NCBI GenBank assembly: GCA_046154125.1
Contig: JBJXEJ010000021.1
Coordinates: 1 to 8,655, forward strand
Length of the DNA stretch: 8,655 bases
Reading direction: 5' to 3'
Source: PBB1 sp046154125
GTDB lineage: Bacteria; Pseudomonadota; Gammaproteobacteria; Burkholderiales; Burkholderiaceae_C
The translations under genes were made by a program, and so were the position numbers. Positions 1-8,215 of the stretch are shown one piece after another; position 1 is the first letter of the stretch, and the number at the start of each line of letters is the position of its first letter. The notes beneath the pieces were generated by a model. That model saw nothing but the letters and a program-made list of their open reading frames with translations. It ran no database searches and had not been told where the DNA came from.

Positions 1-2
1 GT

Positions 3-188
3 ACGAGTCAGACCGTCGCCCAGGCGCTGGCGGCCTCGCCGATCACTCAGGTGACGTTCCAGGCCGGTGCCGGCGGCCCGGCGCTGTCGTCCGGTGGTCA
101 GACCACCGGCGCCAACCTGACCGTCCAAGCCAGCGGGGTGTACCCGACCACGCTGGTCGTCGTCGGTGGCATCAGCTTCCAGCCGTGA
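3..188 (+). CDS. C-terminal fragment of an unidentified, probably exported protein
   Basis: Frame 3 is open from the left edge to a TGA at 186-188, giving the last 61 residues of a protein whose start lies outside the window. The fragment has no Asp, Glu, Lys, Arg or His. It is rich in Gly, Ala, Thr, Ser, Val and Gln, and ends in a short hydrophobic stretch (TTLVVVGGISFQP). Such an uncharged, beta-prone composition is common in surface-exposed or secreted repeat proteins and unusual for cytosolic enzymes; that localisation is inference. No family is recognised. The GC-rich hairpin at 246-272 could mark the end of its transcript. The reading frame is supported by the clean stop and by the low-complexity but protein-like composition; the other frames give Arg/Pro-rich shadows. 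Confidence 0.6.
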   Translation, partial: TSQTVAQALAASPITQVTFQAGAGGPALSSGGQTTGANLTVQASGVYPTTLVVVGGISFQP

Positions 189-245
189 AGCCTGGCCCGC
201 GCGACCTTCCAACGGACGGTTGCGCGCTGGTGCGATGAATTGTGC

Positions 246-272
246 AGACCGGGCCGCGCCGCGGCCCGGTCT
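246..272 (+). terminator. Perfect GC-rich hairpin, possible terminator without a T-tract
   Basis: Arms AGACCGGGCCGC (246-257) and GCGGCCCGGTCT (261-272) are exact reverse complements separated by the 3-base loop GCC. The structure lies 57 bases after the stop of the upstream gene and 42 bases before the glk start. No run of T follows on either strand, so it is not a canonical intrinsic terminator. It could be a Rho-assisted stop, a transcript-stabilising 3' hairpin, or a protein-binding palindrome for glk control. Confidence 0.5.
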
Positions 273-314
273 CGATTCAACGGACCCGAACACGCACGGA
301 TTGCGGTCATTGCC

Positions 315-1298
315 ATGTCCTCCAGCCTCTACCCTCGTTTGCTAGGTGACGTCGGCGGTACCAACGCCCGCTTCGCCTGGCAGCACGAGCCGGGCGCAGC
401 GCTCAGCCATGTCGCGAGTTTTCTGTGCAACGACCATGATTCGCTGAGCGACGCGATCCGGCATCACCTGCACGTGCATGCGTTACCCACGCCACGGGCC
501 TGCGCGATCGGCATCGCGAACCCGATCGTTGGCGACCGGGTTCAGATGACCAACCACCATTGGTCCTTCTCGATCCGGGAGTTGCAGCAGACCCTGGGTG
601 TCGACCGGCTGATCGTGCTGAACGACTTTGCCGCTACGGCTCTGTCGCTGCCCGGGCTCGCGCGGGAGCAGCTGCGCCGGATCGGCGGCGGAGAGGCGGT
701 CGAGGGCGCTCCGCTGGCCGTGCTCGGGCCAGGCACCGGGCTGGGCGTCTCGGGTCTGCTGCAGACAGGTCCGGGACATTTCCTGCCCCTGAATGGCGAA
801 GGCGGCCATGTGACTTTGCCGGCATTCGATCCTGAGGAGGCCGCACTGATCGACGTGCTCCGGCAACGCTTTGGCCATGCTTCCGCAGAGCGTGCGCTGT
901 CGGGCCCCGGCCTGGTGAACCTCTACGAGGCCGTGGCCACTCTCGCGGGCGATGCGGTCCGCACGCTGACGCCGTCCGAGGTCATCGAGCGGGCCCGCCT
1001 GCATGGCGACCCGGTCTGCCGCAAGGCGCTGGACCACTTCTGTGCCTTCCTCGGCGCAGTAGCGGGCAACCTCGCCCTGACACTGGGCGCACGGGGCGGC
1101 GTGTACATCGCCGGCGGGATCGCGCCACGGATCTTCGGCGAACTCGAGTCGTCGGCATTCCGCGAACGATTTGAAGCCAAGGGACGATTCAAGGACTACC
1201 TTGCGACGATTCCCACCTACGTGATTTCGAGTGACGTCTCACCAGCGTTCCTGGGTGCGTCGCGGGCACTCGATGACGACCCCAGCGTGAAAGCCTGA
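315..1298 (+). CDS. glk: Glucokinase (ROK-unrelated, E. coli Glk type)
   Basis: Cytosolic enzyme that phosphorylates glucose with ATP to glucose-6-phosphate, feeding zwf next door. The product is 327 residues, close to the usual ~320 for proteobacterial Glk. The N-terminal phosphate-binding motif LGDVGGTNARFA is at residues 10-21. The catalytic segment NDFAATAL (103-110) holds the expected Asn103 and Asp104 base. GPGTGLGVSGL (138-148) is the second phosphate motif. EGGH (162-165) and the Glu of SAERALSG (about 192) match sugar-binding positions of the family, and GGVYIAGG (261-268) is the adenosine-binding motif. ATG 315 is chosen because it puts the family's N-terminal motif at the normal distance. 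The frame stays open upstream to 240, but that would run through the hairpin at 246-272 with Arg-rich sequence. Shine-Dalgarno support is weak (GCGGT at 303-307). It is co-directional with zwf, 131 bases away. Confidence 0.95.
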   Translation: MSSSLYPRLLGDVGGTNARFAWQHEPGAALSHVASFLCNDHDSLSDAIRHHLHVHALPTPRACAIGIANPIVGDRVQMTNHHWSFSIRELQQTLGVDRLIVLNDFAATALSLPGLAREQLRRIGGGEAVEGAPLAVLGPGTGLGVSGLLQTGPGHFLPLNGEGGHVTLPAFDPEEAALIDVLRQRFGHASAERALSGPGLVNLYEAVATLAGDAVRTLTPSEVIERARLHGDPVCRKALDHFCAFLGAVAGNLALTLGARGGVYIAGGIAPRIFGELESSAFRERFEAKGRFKDYLATIPTYVISSDVSPAFLGASRALDDDPSVKA

Positions 1299-1429
1299 CC
1301 GGGTGGACCGGCAGCGCTGCACGAAGCTGGGTTCGCAGGCCGCACAGCGAAGCCTGGAGCAGTTCATGGGCGCAGACCGACAACCCCTTGCCCCATTCTT
1401 GGCTCACTGCCCGGTGAAGACTACCCATC

Positions 1430-2893
<1,464 letters not shown>

Positions 2894-2965
2894 GCGTGCC
2901 CGGCCGTCACGACCTGACTTGCGTAGCGCCTTCTCGTTGAGTACGGCGAGGCCCTCGAGAACGCC

Positions 2966-3688
2966 GTGACCGCCAACGTCTTGCTCCACCGCAGCGCGGA
3001 TGCCACGGAGCAGGCCGCCGCGCTCGCACGCGAAGTGTCTGATCGGCTCGTTGATGCGATTCAGGCACGCGGCCATGCGCTGCTAGCGGTATCCGGCGGG
3101 TCGACCCCGGTGCGACTCTTCTCGGCGCTGAGGGACTTCGCGCTGCCCTGGGAGCGAGTCACGGTGATCCTGGTCGACGAGCGCTGCGTGAACTCCGAGC
3201 ATGCCGACAGCAATGCGGCGCTCGTCCGGCGGCACCTGCTTCAACACGCCGCCGCGGCAGCGCACTGGCTCCCGTTCTTCGACCAGCCGCTCTCGGATCT
3301 CGCGAGCGACGCTGCGCTGGACAGTCTGGCGCTCGAAGCGTGCCGGCGCCTGGCCGCACTCCCGTGGCCGCTGGACGTCGCCGTGCTCGGGATGGGCGAG
3401 GACGGCCACACCGCGTCGCTGTTTGCCGGCGCGCCGGGCCTGCCGGTCGCGCTGCAGGGGCAGGGGCCAGTCGCATGGATCCGGCCTGTGATTGCGCCCC
3501 ATGCCAGGCTGACCTTGACGCTGCCAACCCTGCTCGCCGCACGCTGCCTCGTGCTACCGCTCGTCGGCACGGCCAAGCGGGCGGTCTTCGACCGCGCGTG
3601 CGTCGAGCCGAACCCGGAGCTGCCGATTTCGCTGGTCCTTCACCACAGTGCACGACCGGTGCAGGTCTGGCTCGCGACCAAGGCCTGA
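2966..3688 (+). CDS. pgl: 6-Phosphogluconolactonase (DevB/Pgl type)
   Basis: Hydrolyses 6-phosphogluconolactone, the Zwf product, to 6-phosphogluconate in the cytosol. The product is 240 residues, typical of bacterial Pgl of the NagB/Pgl superfamily. AVSGGSTPVRLFSAL (41-55) is the phosphate-binding loop. LVDERCV (69-75) and the following HADSN (79-83) are family signatures. LGMGEDGHTASLF (141-153) carries the acid/base Asp-Gly-His active-site element, and RLTLTLP (181-187) is the conserved C-terminal motif. The start is a GTG at 2966. No ATG, GTG or TTG exists in frame between the last upstream stop (TAG at 2924-2926) and this codon, so the assignment is firm. The Shine-Dalgarno is weak (GAGA at 2957-2960). 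It begins 72 bases after zwf and ends 20 bases before edd, consistent with an operon. Confidence 0.94.
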   Translation: MTANVLLHRSADATEQAAALAREVSDRLVDAIQARGHALLAVSGGSTPVRLFSALRDFALPWERVTVILVDERCVNSEHADSNAALVRRHLLQHAAAAAHWLPFFDQPLSDLASDAALDSLALEACRRLAALPWPLDVAVLGMGEDGHTASLFAGAPGLPVALQGQGPVAWIRPVIAPHARLTLTLPTLLAARCLVLPLVGTAKRAVFDRACVEPNPELPISLVLHHSARPVQVWLATKA

Positions 3689-3698
3689 ATCTGCCAAC

Positions 3699-3703
3699 GA
3701 GGA
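3699..3703 (+). promoter_or_regulatory. Ribosome binding site of edd
   Basis: GAGGA sits 5 bases before ATG 3709. It decides the edd start. The reading frame is open upstream to 3340 inside pgl, but that extension is an Arg/Ala/Gly-rich out-of-frame reading of pgl with no counterpart in the Edd family. This is the clearest Shine-Dalgarno site in the + strand gene set. Confidence 0.75.
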
Positions 3704-3708
3704 ATGCC

Positions 3709-5550
3709 ATGACCCCTCCCCTGACCCTGCCAGAAAGGGTGCGTCCGGTACTCGACCGCGTGACCCAGCGGGTGGTCCAGCGCAGCGGCTCGGAACGCGC
3801 CGCCTACCTTGCGACGATGGCCTCGCTGCGCCGGCCGGGGCCCTCCCGCGCGGGCATCAGCTGCTCGAATGCGGCGCACGCCTTTGCTGCCATGCCTGTC
3901 GATGACAAGCTCATGCTGAGAGAAGAGCGCCGCCCCAACCTCGCCATCGTGACGGCCTACAACGACATGCTGTCGGCGCACCGGCCGTACGAGCGGTACC
4001 CTGACAGGATTCGCGCTGCCGCGCGCGCGCTCGGCGCCACCGCACAGGTCGCCGGAGGTGTGCCGGCGATGTGCGACGGCATCACGCAAGGCTACGAGGG
4101 CATGGAGCTGTCCCTGTTCTCGCGAGACGTCATCGCGCTCGCGACAGCCGTGGCGCTGTCGCATAACGTGTTCGACGGTGTGCTGTGCCTGGGCATCTGC
4201 GACAAGATCGTTCCCGGCCTGGTGATCGGGGCATTGCAGTTCGGTCACCTGCCGGTGGTCTTCGTGCCGGCGGGTCCGATGACCTCGGGGCTGGCAAACG
4301 ACGAGAAGGCCAAAGTGCGGCAGCGTTACGCCCAGGGCCTGGTCGATCGCGCGACGCTGCTTGCCGCCGAGGAGGCGGCCTACCATGGTGAAGGCACCTG
4401 CACCTTCTACGGCACCGCGAACTCCAACCAGATGCTGATGGAGGTGATGGGACTGCAGTTGCCGGGGTCCTCGTTCATCAACCCTGGCACGCCCTTGCGC
4501 GACGCATTGACCGACTTTGCGGTGGAGCGCGTGCTTGCGATGAGCGTCGGTGGGCATGAGGCGATGACGATGGACCGGCTCGTCGACGAGAAGGTCGTCG
4601 TCAACGGCATCGTCGGGCTGCTGGCCACCGGAGGTTCGACGAACCACACGCTGCACCTGGTGGCGATGGCGCGCTCGGCGGGGATTCGTATCGACTGGGA
4701 CGATTTTGCCGAGCTGTCCGAGGCAGTGCCGCTGCTGGCGCGGATCTACCCAAACGGCAAGGCCGATGTGAATCACTTCCATGCTGCCGGCGGCATGGGC
4801 TTCATGATTCGCGAGCTGCTGCAGTCCGGCCTCCTGCACGCGGACGTGCGAACCATTCTCGGCGAAGGGCTGGGCCGCTACGCGGTCGAACCCTGGCTGG
4901 TTGACGGGCGGCTGGCTTGGCGCGAGCCACCCACCCGCTCGGGCGACGACACCGTGCTGCGGCCCATGGCCGATCCGTTCAGCGCCGACGGGGGGCTCAA
5001 GCGGCTGCGTGGCAACCTCGGTCGCGCGGTGGTCAAGACCTCCGCAGTGGCTCCCGGGCATCGCCGAGTGCATGCCCCGGCAGTCGTCGTCGAAAGCCAG
5101 CAGGCGCTCTACGAGCTCTACAAGCGGGGCGAGCTGAATCGCAATTTCGTCGCGGTCGTTCGCCATCAGGGGCCCCAAGCGAACGGCATGCCTGAGTTGC
5201 ACAAGCTGACGCCGATCCTCGGTGTGCTGCAGGACCAGGGTTACCAGGTTGCTCTCGTGACCGACGGTCGGATGTCGGGCGCTTCGGGCAAGGTGCCTGC
5301 GGCGATCCACGTCAGCCCTGAGGCGTTGGCCGGCGGCATGATCGCCCGCGTGCATGATGGCGACATGGTCCTGCTCGACTGCAACGCCGGCACGCTGGAG
5401 GTCGAGGTCGACGCCGCGACGCTGGCAGAGCGATCGCCCGCGGAAGGCATACCGGAAGACCTCGGCTACGGCCGCGACCTGTTCCGAATGTTCAGGCGCC
5501 ACGCTGGGCGCGCCGAGAACGGCGCCTCGGCACTGTTCGGCGACGAATGA
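3709..5550 (+). CDS. edd: 6-Phosphogluconate dehydratase
   Basis: First dedicated ED enzyme, dehydrating 6-phosphogluconate to 2-keto-3-deoxy-6-phosphogluconate (KDPG). It is an iron-sulfur enzyme of the IlvD/Edd family. The product is 613 residues, slightly longer than the ~600 of E. coli Edd. The three cluster cysteines expected for the family are visible: Cys122 in GGVPAMCDGITQG, Cys164 in LGICDKIVPG and Cys231 in GTCTFYGTANSNQ. Metal and substrate segments include LPGSSFINPG (251-260). VVNGIVGLLATGGSTNHTLH separates this dehydratase from non-homologous sugar dehydratases. VTDGRMSGASGK (517-528) carries Ser523, equivalent to the proposed catalytic serine of dihydroxyacid dehydratase. IlvD itself is the nearest alternative, but the Edd-type VRHQGPQANGMPELHKL stretch and the neighbours settle it. 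Dependence on an oxygen-labile cluster is family knowledge. Confidence 0.96.
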   Translation: MTPPLTLPERVRPVLDRVTQRVVQRSGSERAAYLATMASLRRPGPSRAGISCSNAAHAFAAMPVDDKLMLREERRPNLAIVTAYNDMLSAHRPYERYPDRIRAAARALGATAQVAGGVPAMCDGITQGYEGMELSLFSRDVIALATAVALSHNVFDGVLCLGICDKIVPGLVIGALQFGHLPVVFVPAGPMTSGLANDEKAKVRQRYAQGLVDRATLLAAEEAAYHGEGTCTFYGTANSNQMLMEVMGLQLPGSSFINPGTPLRDALTDFAVERVLAMSVGGHEAMTMDRLVDEKVVVNGIVGLLATGGSTNHTLHLVAMARSAGIRIDWDDFAELSEAVPLLARIYPNGKADVNHFHAAGGMGFMIRELLQSGLLHADVRTILGEGLGRYAVEPWLVDGRLAWREPPTRSGDDTVLRPMADPFSADGGLKRLRGNLGRAVVKTSAVAPGHRRVHAPAVVVESQQALYELYKRGELNRNFVAVVRHQGPQANGMPELHKLTPILGVLQDQGYQVALVTDGRMSGASGKVPAAIHVSPEALAGGMIARVHDGDMVLLDCNAGTLEVEVDAATLAERSPAEGIPEDLGYGRDLFRMFRRHAGRAENGASALFGDE

Positions 5551-5572
5551 CTCCCATCACCCGCTGCCGCTC

Positions 5573-6211
5573 ATGAAGTCACCTGCTCAACTTCCCCACT
5601 TCACCTCGCGCGTCGTTCCGGTCGTGGTCATCCAGCATCCGGCCCAGGCAGTGCCTTTGGCTGAGGCGCTGCTTGCTGGTGGCATCGACGTCATCGAGAT
5701 CACGCTGCGCAGTGACGCGGCCCTGGCTGCGATCGAAGCCATTGCGCGGGCACTGCCAGCCATGAACGTCGGCGCCGGCACCGTCACGCGCGCCGCCGAA
5801 GTGGCTCGGGTCGTGGGGGCCGGGGCGCGCTTCGGGCTGTCGCCGGGGTTCACTCCAGCGCTGCTCGAAGCGGTGATCGAGGCCGGGCTGCCCTTCGTTC
5901 CGGGTGTCGCCACCGCCAGCGAGGCGATGGTCGCGCGAGATGCCGGCTTTGGCTTGCTGAAGTGCTTCCCGGCCGCAGCGCTCGGCGGCATTGAGACGTT
6001 GAAGGCCTGGAGTGGCCCGCTGCCCGACCTGCGCTTCTGCCCGACAGGTGGTGTCTCGGCCGCAGATTTCGGTCACTATCTTGCACTACCGAACGTGGCC
6101 GTGGTCGGTGGATCCTGGTTGACGCCTGCCGCCGCCATGCAATCCGGCGACTGGGCCGCAATCACGCGGCTGGCACGGGCGACCAACGAAGTGAGCCCGG
6201 GTTCTGGCTGA
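5573..6211 (+). CDS. eda: KDPG aldolase (2-dehydro-3-deoxy-phosphogluconate aldolase)
   Basis: Class I aldolase that splits KDPG into pyruvate and glyceraldehyde-3-phosphate, completing the ED pathway; the family works as a trimer in the cytosol. The product is 212 residues, matching the ~213 of E. coli Eda. IEITLRS (41-47) supplies catalytic Glu42 and Arg46. GAGTVT is at 67-72. SPGFTP (90-95) and PGVATASEA (110-118) follow. GLLKCFPA (127-134) places the Schiff-base lysine at Lys130. PTGGVS (157-162) and VVGGSWL (177-183) form the phosphate site. ATG 5573 is the only plausible start. The frame is open far upstream inside edd, but that part is an edd shadow. The 22-base gap after the edd stop is pyrimidine-rich and contains no Shine-Dalgarno motif, so translation may rely on coupling to edd. 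No T-tract terminator is evident after the stop. Confidence 0.95.
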   Translation: MKSPAQLPHFTSRVVPVVVIQHPAQAVPLAEALLAGGIDVIEITLRSDAALAAIEAIARALPAMNVGAGTVTRAAEVARVVGAGARFGLSPGFTPALLEAVIEAGLPFVPGVATASEAMVARDAGFGLLKCFPAAALGGIETLKAWSGPLPDLRFCPTGGVSAADFGHYLALPNVAVVGGSWLTPAAAMQSGDWAAITRLARATNEVSPGSG

Positions 6212-6502
6212 CCGCGCTGACTGAGAACGTCAATGCCGGCGCCGCTGCGGGAGCTGCGTCTTTGTTGTTGCCATGCAGATGAATCGGCCAACGCATCCCC
6301 CTGCTGAGCCGTGGAGACCATCGAGCGAAGCCAACCCTCCCCAATGGCCTTTCGGCGACCCCGTCCTAGCAATTCCGACGATTCCGTGACGGGGACGAGT
6401 GGCTCTGATCGGTGAGCAGCTGTTCTTGGCTTCATTGAAGACGTTCGGCAGGCCAGCCTCGAACGTACCCTGGTGGGCCGGGCGTGTGAAATCACGAACG
6501 GC

Positions 6503-6517
6503 CGCTTCGTAGAAGCG
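6503..6517. repeat. Short hairpin CGCTTC-GTA-GAAGCG
   Basis: Arms CGCTTC (6503-6508) and GAAGCG (6512-6517) are exact reverse complements around GTA. The right arm overlaps the 10-base sequence AGAAGCGAAA (6511-6520) that recurs at 8216-8225, so the hairpin may be part of an attachment core. It could also be a minor 3' end structure about 290 bases past eda. Confidence 0.35.
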
Positions 6518-6520
6518 AAA
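6511..6520. repeat. Candidate left attachment core (AGAAGCGAAA)
   Basis: This 10-base word recurs in the same orientation at 8216-8225, so the pair brackets the integrase gene. A 10-base match between a ~670-base and a ~130-base region would arise by chance in roughly one case in ten, and a rival 9-base match exists (6436-6444 with 8279-8287). The call is therefore tentative. Confidence 0.2.
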
Positions 6521-6712
6521 CAAGAAATGCGATGGCTCGCGGTCCGGCCAGTTTCGAGCAGTCCAGCTGGCAGGTTTAGGTCATTAGTGACCGGTCGAGC
6601 CGAGGATCAGCAGTCGTGCAACCTGACTGTGACGATGTTCGGAGTTGGCCGGGCTGCGGCTCGTCACGGCGCGCCTACGGTCTCAACCAACGTCAACTTT
6701 GCCTGGGTACCG

Positions 6713-6724
6713 GCCGCTAGCGGC
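6713..6724. repeat. 12-base perfect palindrome GCCGCTAGCGGC
   Basis: The sequence equals its own reverse complement. It has no loop, so it is more like a protein-binding dyad or a repeat fragment than an RNA hairpin. It lies in the gene-free stretch 157 bases left of the integrase stop codon. Function unknown. Confidence 0.4.
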
Positions 6725-6811
6725 GAATCCGCGTGCTGACCCGAGCGTCTGCAATGTGTCCGAGACCCTGAGTTCGGCTGGTGTCGGCGACGAACCGCGA
6801 CCGCTGCATAG

Positions 6812-6830
6812 CCGACGGCGGCCCCGTCGG
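6812..6830 (-). terminator. Possible integrase 3' hairpin
   Basis: CCGACGG (6812-6818) and CCGTCGG (6824-6830) pair around a 5-base loop, 50 bases beyond the integrase stop on the - strand. There is no T-tract on either side, so terminator activity is only a possibility; the position downstream of the gene is the main argument. Confidence 0.3.
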
Positions 6831-6880
6831 AAGATCGCACCCAGCAGGGATCCGCCGCCCTGTGTCGACCGGCAATCAGC

Positions 6881-8116
6881 TCACGGCGAGAGACAGGCAG
6901 CGCGCAACGGGATGACGTTCATGCCCGCGGCCAACGCTTCGACCCGGTCGGCCAGGTACTGCAGCGCCTTCTTCCGATCCGCGGCCAGCTCCATGTGGCT
7001 GTAGGCCGCCACGGTGGCATTCTTCTCGCTGTGCGCCAGCAGAAGCTCGACGACATCGCGCCCGAACCCATGCTCCCGCAGCAGGGTCGCCGCGGTGCCT
7101 CGCGTCCCATGCGGGCTGAAGTCAGGAACACCGAAGTCGATCCGCTTGAAGAAGTGGTTCAGCGTCACGTCGCCCATCGGCACGCTGCCGCGGAAGATCG
7201 ATGGAAAGACGTACTCGCCATGCCCCGTCAGCTCGTGCACCTGGCGCAGGATCTCGACGGCCTGGCGCGACAGGAACACCCGGTGCGGCTTGCCCATCTT
7301 CATGCGCTCCGCCGGGATGTCCCACTGCGAAGCATCGAGGTCGAACTCAGGCCACTTCGATCGCAGCAGTTCGCTCTTGCGGGTCATCGTGAGCATCAGT
7401 AATTTGGTGGCCGCGATGGTCGTCACATGCGCGCCCTGCTCGTCCAGCTTGCGCCAGAACGCCCCCAGCTCTTTCTCGCTCAGGTGCCTGTGATGCTGGA
7501 CCGGCGAGCGCGCGATGGCACCGCGCAGCGGCTGCGCCGGGTTCGTCGTCACCAGCAGATTGCGGATCGCATGGTTGTAGATCTGCTGCACGATGACGCG
7601 GATGCGTTCAGCAGTCACCGGCGTGTCCGCGCGCGACTTGATGATCGCCAGGACGTCGCCGGGCTGCACGTCCGCAAGCTGCATGTCGCCGATCGCCGGG
7701 TCGATGTAGGCGTCGAGCCAGCGCACGATCTGCGCGACGTAGGTTGGCGATCGGTAGAACAGTGTCTCGCCGATCCAGCGGCGCGCGAAGACGCGGACCG
7801 TTAGGTCGCGTGACTCGGCCACCTTGCTAGCGGCTATCGACGACTGCTTGGTCTTGGCAGGGCTCTCGCCTCGCTCGACGAGGGCTCGCATTTCCTCGTG
7901 CCGGTCGCGTGCCTGCTTGATGGTGTAGGCCGGGTAGGCGCCGATTGTCACCTTCTCGCGCTTGCCGTTCAGGTGGTACTTGAAGCGCCAGGTCTTGGTT
8001 CCGGAGGGAAGGACTTCGAGCAGAAGGCCCCCGCCATCGGTCAGCGCATACGGCCTGTCGCGCGGCTTTGCGTTGTCGATGGCGACCGGCTTGAGCAGGT
8101 AGTTGGTGTGCCTCAT
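6881..8116 (-). CDS. P4-type tyrosine recombinase (site-specific integrase)
   Basis: Site-specific recombinase expected to insert and excise an integrative element by a covalent 3'-phosphotyrosine mechanism. The product is 411 residues, normal for the phage P4 / genomic island integrase group. The N-terminus (about 1-95) looks like the arm-binding DUF4102-type domain: LTDGGGLLLEV (25-35), TWRFKYHLNGKREKVTIGAYP (split over 42-62), then SLKQAR-like TIKQAR (65-70). A core-binding helical region follows (about 105-200). The catalytic domain has Arg246 (TMTRKSEL), a probable beta-hairpin Lys273 (ERMKMGKPH), His336 and Arg339 (SPHGTRGTAATLL), His362 (LLAHSEKN) and the nucleophile Tyr372 (VAAYSHM). 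All catalytic positions are present and the frame is unbroken, so activity is plausible. ATG at 8114-8116 is preceded by AGGTGA at a 6-base spacing. No AlpA-type excisionase is seen. Confidence 0.93.
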   Translation of the reverse strand: MRHTNYLLKPVAIDNAKPRDRPYALTDGGGLLLEVLPSGTKTWRFKYHLNGKREKVTIGAYPAYTIKQARDRHEEMRALVERGESPAKTKQSSIAASKVAESRDLTVRVFARRWIGETLFYRSPTYVAQIVRWLDAYIDPAIGDMQLADVQPGDVLAIIKSRADTPVTAERIRVIVQQIYNHAIRNLLVTTNPAQPLRGAIARSPVQHHRHLSEKELGAFWRKLDEQGAHVTTIAATKLLMLTMTRKSELLRSKWPEFDLDASQWDIPAERMKMGKPHRVFLSRQAVEILRQVHELTGHGEYVFPSIFRGSVPMGDVTLNHFFKRIDFGVPDFSPHGTRGTAATLLREHGFGRDVVELLLAHSEKNATVAAYSHMELAADRKKALQYLADRVEALAAGMNVIPLRAACLSP

Positions 8117-8122
8117 TTTTCG

Positions 8123-8128
8123 TCACCT
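8123..8128 (-). promoter_or_regulatory. Ribosome binding site of the integrase
   Basis: On the - strand AGGTGA is followed by CGAAAA and then ATG at 8116-8114, a good Shine-Dalgarno site at normal spacing. It supports ATG 8116 over a longer start. Confidence 0.7.
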
Positions 8129-8139
8129 GGCCGAAGCCA

Positions 8140-8169
8140 TGGCCCCATGATGGCCCCATTTTTGGCCCC
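8140..8169 (-). repeat. Three phased direct repeats of GGGGCCA upstream of the integrase
   Basis: On the - strand the 7-base word GGGGCCA occurs at 8169-8163, 8157-8151 and 8146-8140. The starts are 12 and 11 bases apart, about one helical turn, so bound protein would sit on one face of the DNA. The inner two copies share the longer form ATGGGGCCAT. P4-type integrases are known to bind short direct repeats (arm-type sites) beside their attachment core and near their own promoter. Assigning that role here is inference. Confidence 0.6.
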
Positions 8170-8187
8170 GTTTGGGTCGGCAGTCAA
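8158..8187 (-). promoter_or_regulatory. Candidate integrase promoter
   Basis: Reading the - strand, TTGACT (8187-8182) matches the -35 consensus at five of six bases. After an 18-base spacer comes AAAAAT (8163-8158), four of six against TATAAT. A start near 8150 would give a leader of about 35 bases to ATG 8116. One GGGGCCA repeat lies in the spacer next to the -10, and two lie just downstream. Binding there could repress transcription, as known for the phage P4 integrase. Prediction by eye only. Confidence 0.4.
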
Positions 8188-8215
8188 GGCACCTATCGGG
8201 ATGTACCGGGATCTC

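Larger units (their letters stand above)
6212..6880. other. 669-base gap without a convincing gene
   Basis: Between the eda stop and the integrase stop all six frames are interrupted or give only short open stretches (the longest about 90-140 codons). Those lack ribosome sites, recognisable motifs and natural composition. The segment looks less strongly coding and somewhat less GC-rich than its flanks, with T-rich patches such as TTTGTTGTTG near 6261. It contains a 6-base-arm hairpin at 6503-6517, a 12-base perfect palindrome at 6713-6724 and a hairpin at 6812-6830. It may be decayed mobile DNA left of the integrase, plain 3' flank of eda, or a join of both. No tRNA, inverted-repeat-bounded insertion sequence or CRISPR-like spacing is visible. 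Confidence 0.6.

Noticed and set aside
240..314. Upstream extension of the glk frame from TTG 240
   Set aside because: The extra residues are Arg/Ala-rich, are encoded through the GC-rich hairpin, and have no counterpart in Glk proteins.
1299..1429. zwf promoter or HexR operator in the glk-zwf gap
   Set aside because: The best pair, TTGGCT with TACCCA, would start transcription at or past the ATG, and no TTGT-N-ACAA dyad is present.
3340..3708. Upstream extension of the edd frame inside pgl
   Set aside because: It overlaps conserved pgl motifs in another frame. The Edd family N-terminus starts near 3709, where a GAGGA ribosome site is present.
3640..5502. Long open frame of 620 codons on the - strand opposite edd
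   Set aside because: It is the antisense shadow of edd in GC-rich DNA. Composition is His/Gln/Arg-rich with no motifs, and the + strand frame has full Edd family motifs.
6230..6523. 97-codon open frame on the - strand in the gene-free stretch
   Set aside because: No ribosome site, no recognised motif and mixed composition. Other frames in the same place are similarly open, so it cannot be told from chance.
6473..6739. 88-codon open frame on the + strand
   Set aside because: No family resemblance, no ribosome site, and it runs through the 12-base palindrome. Not supported as a gene.
6995..7804. Several + strand open frames of 125-159 codons opposite the integrase
   Set aside because: Antisense shadows of the integrase catalytic domain, Arg/His-rich without motifs.
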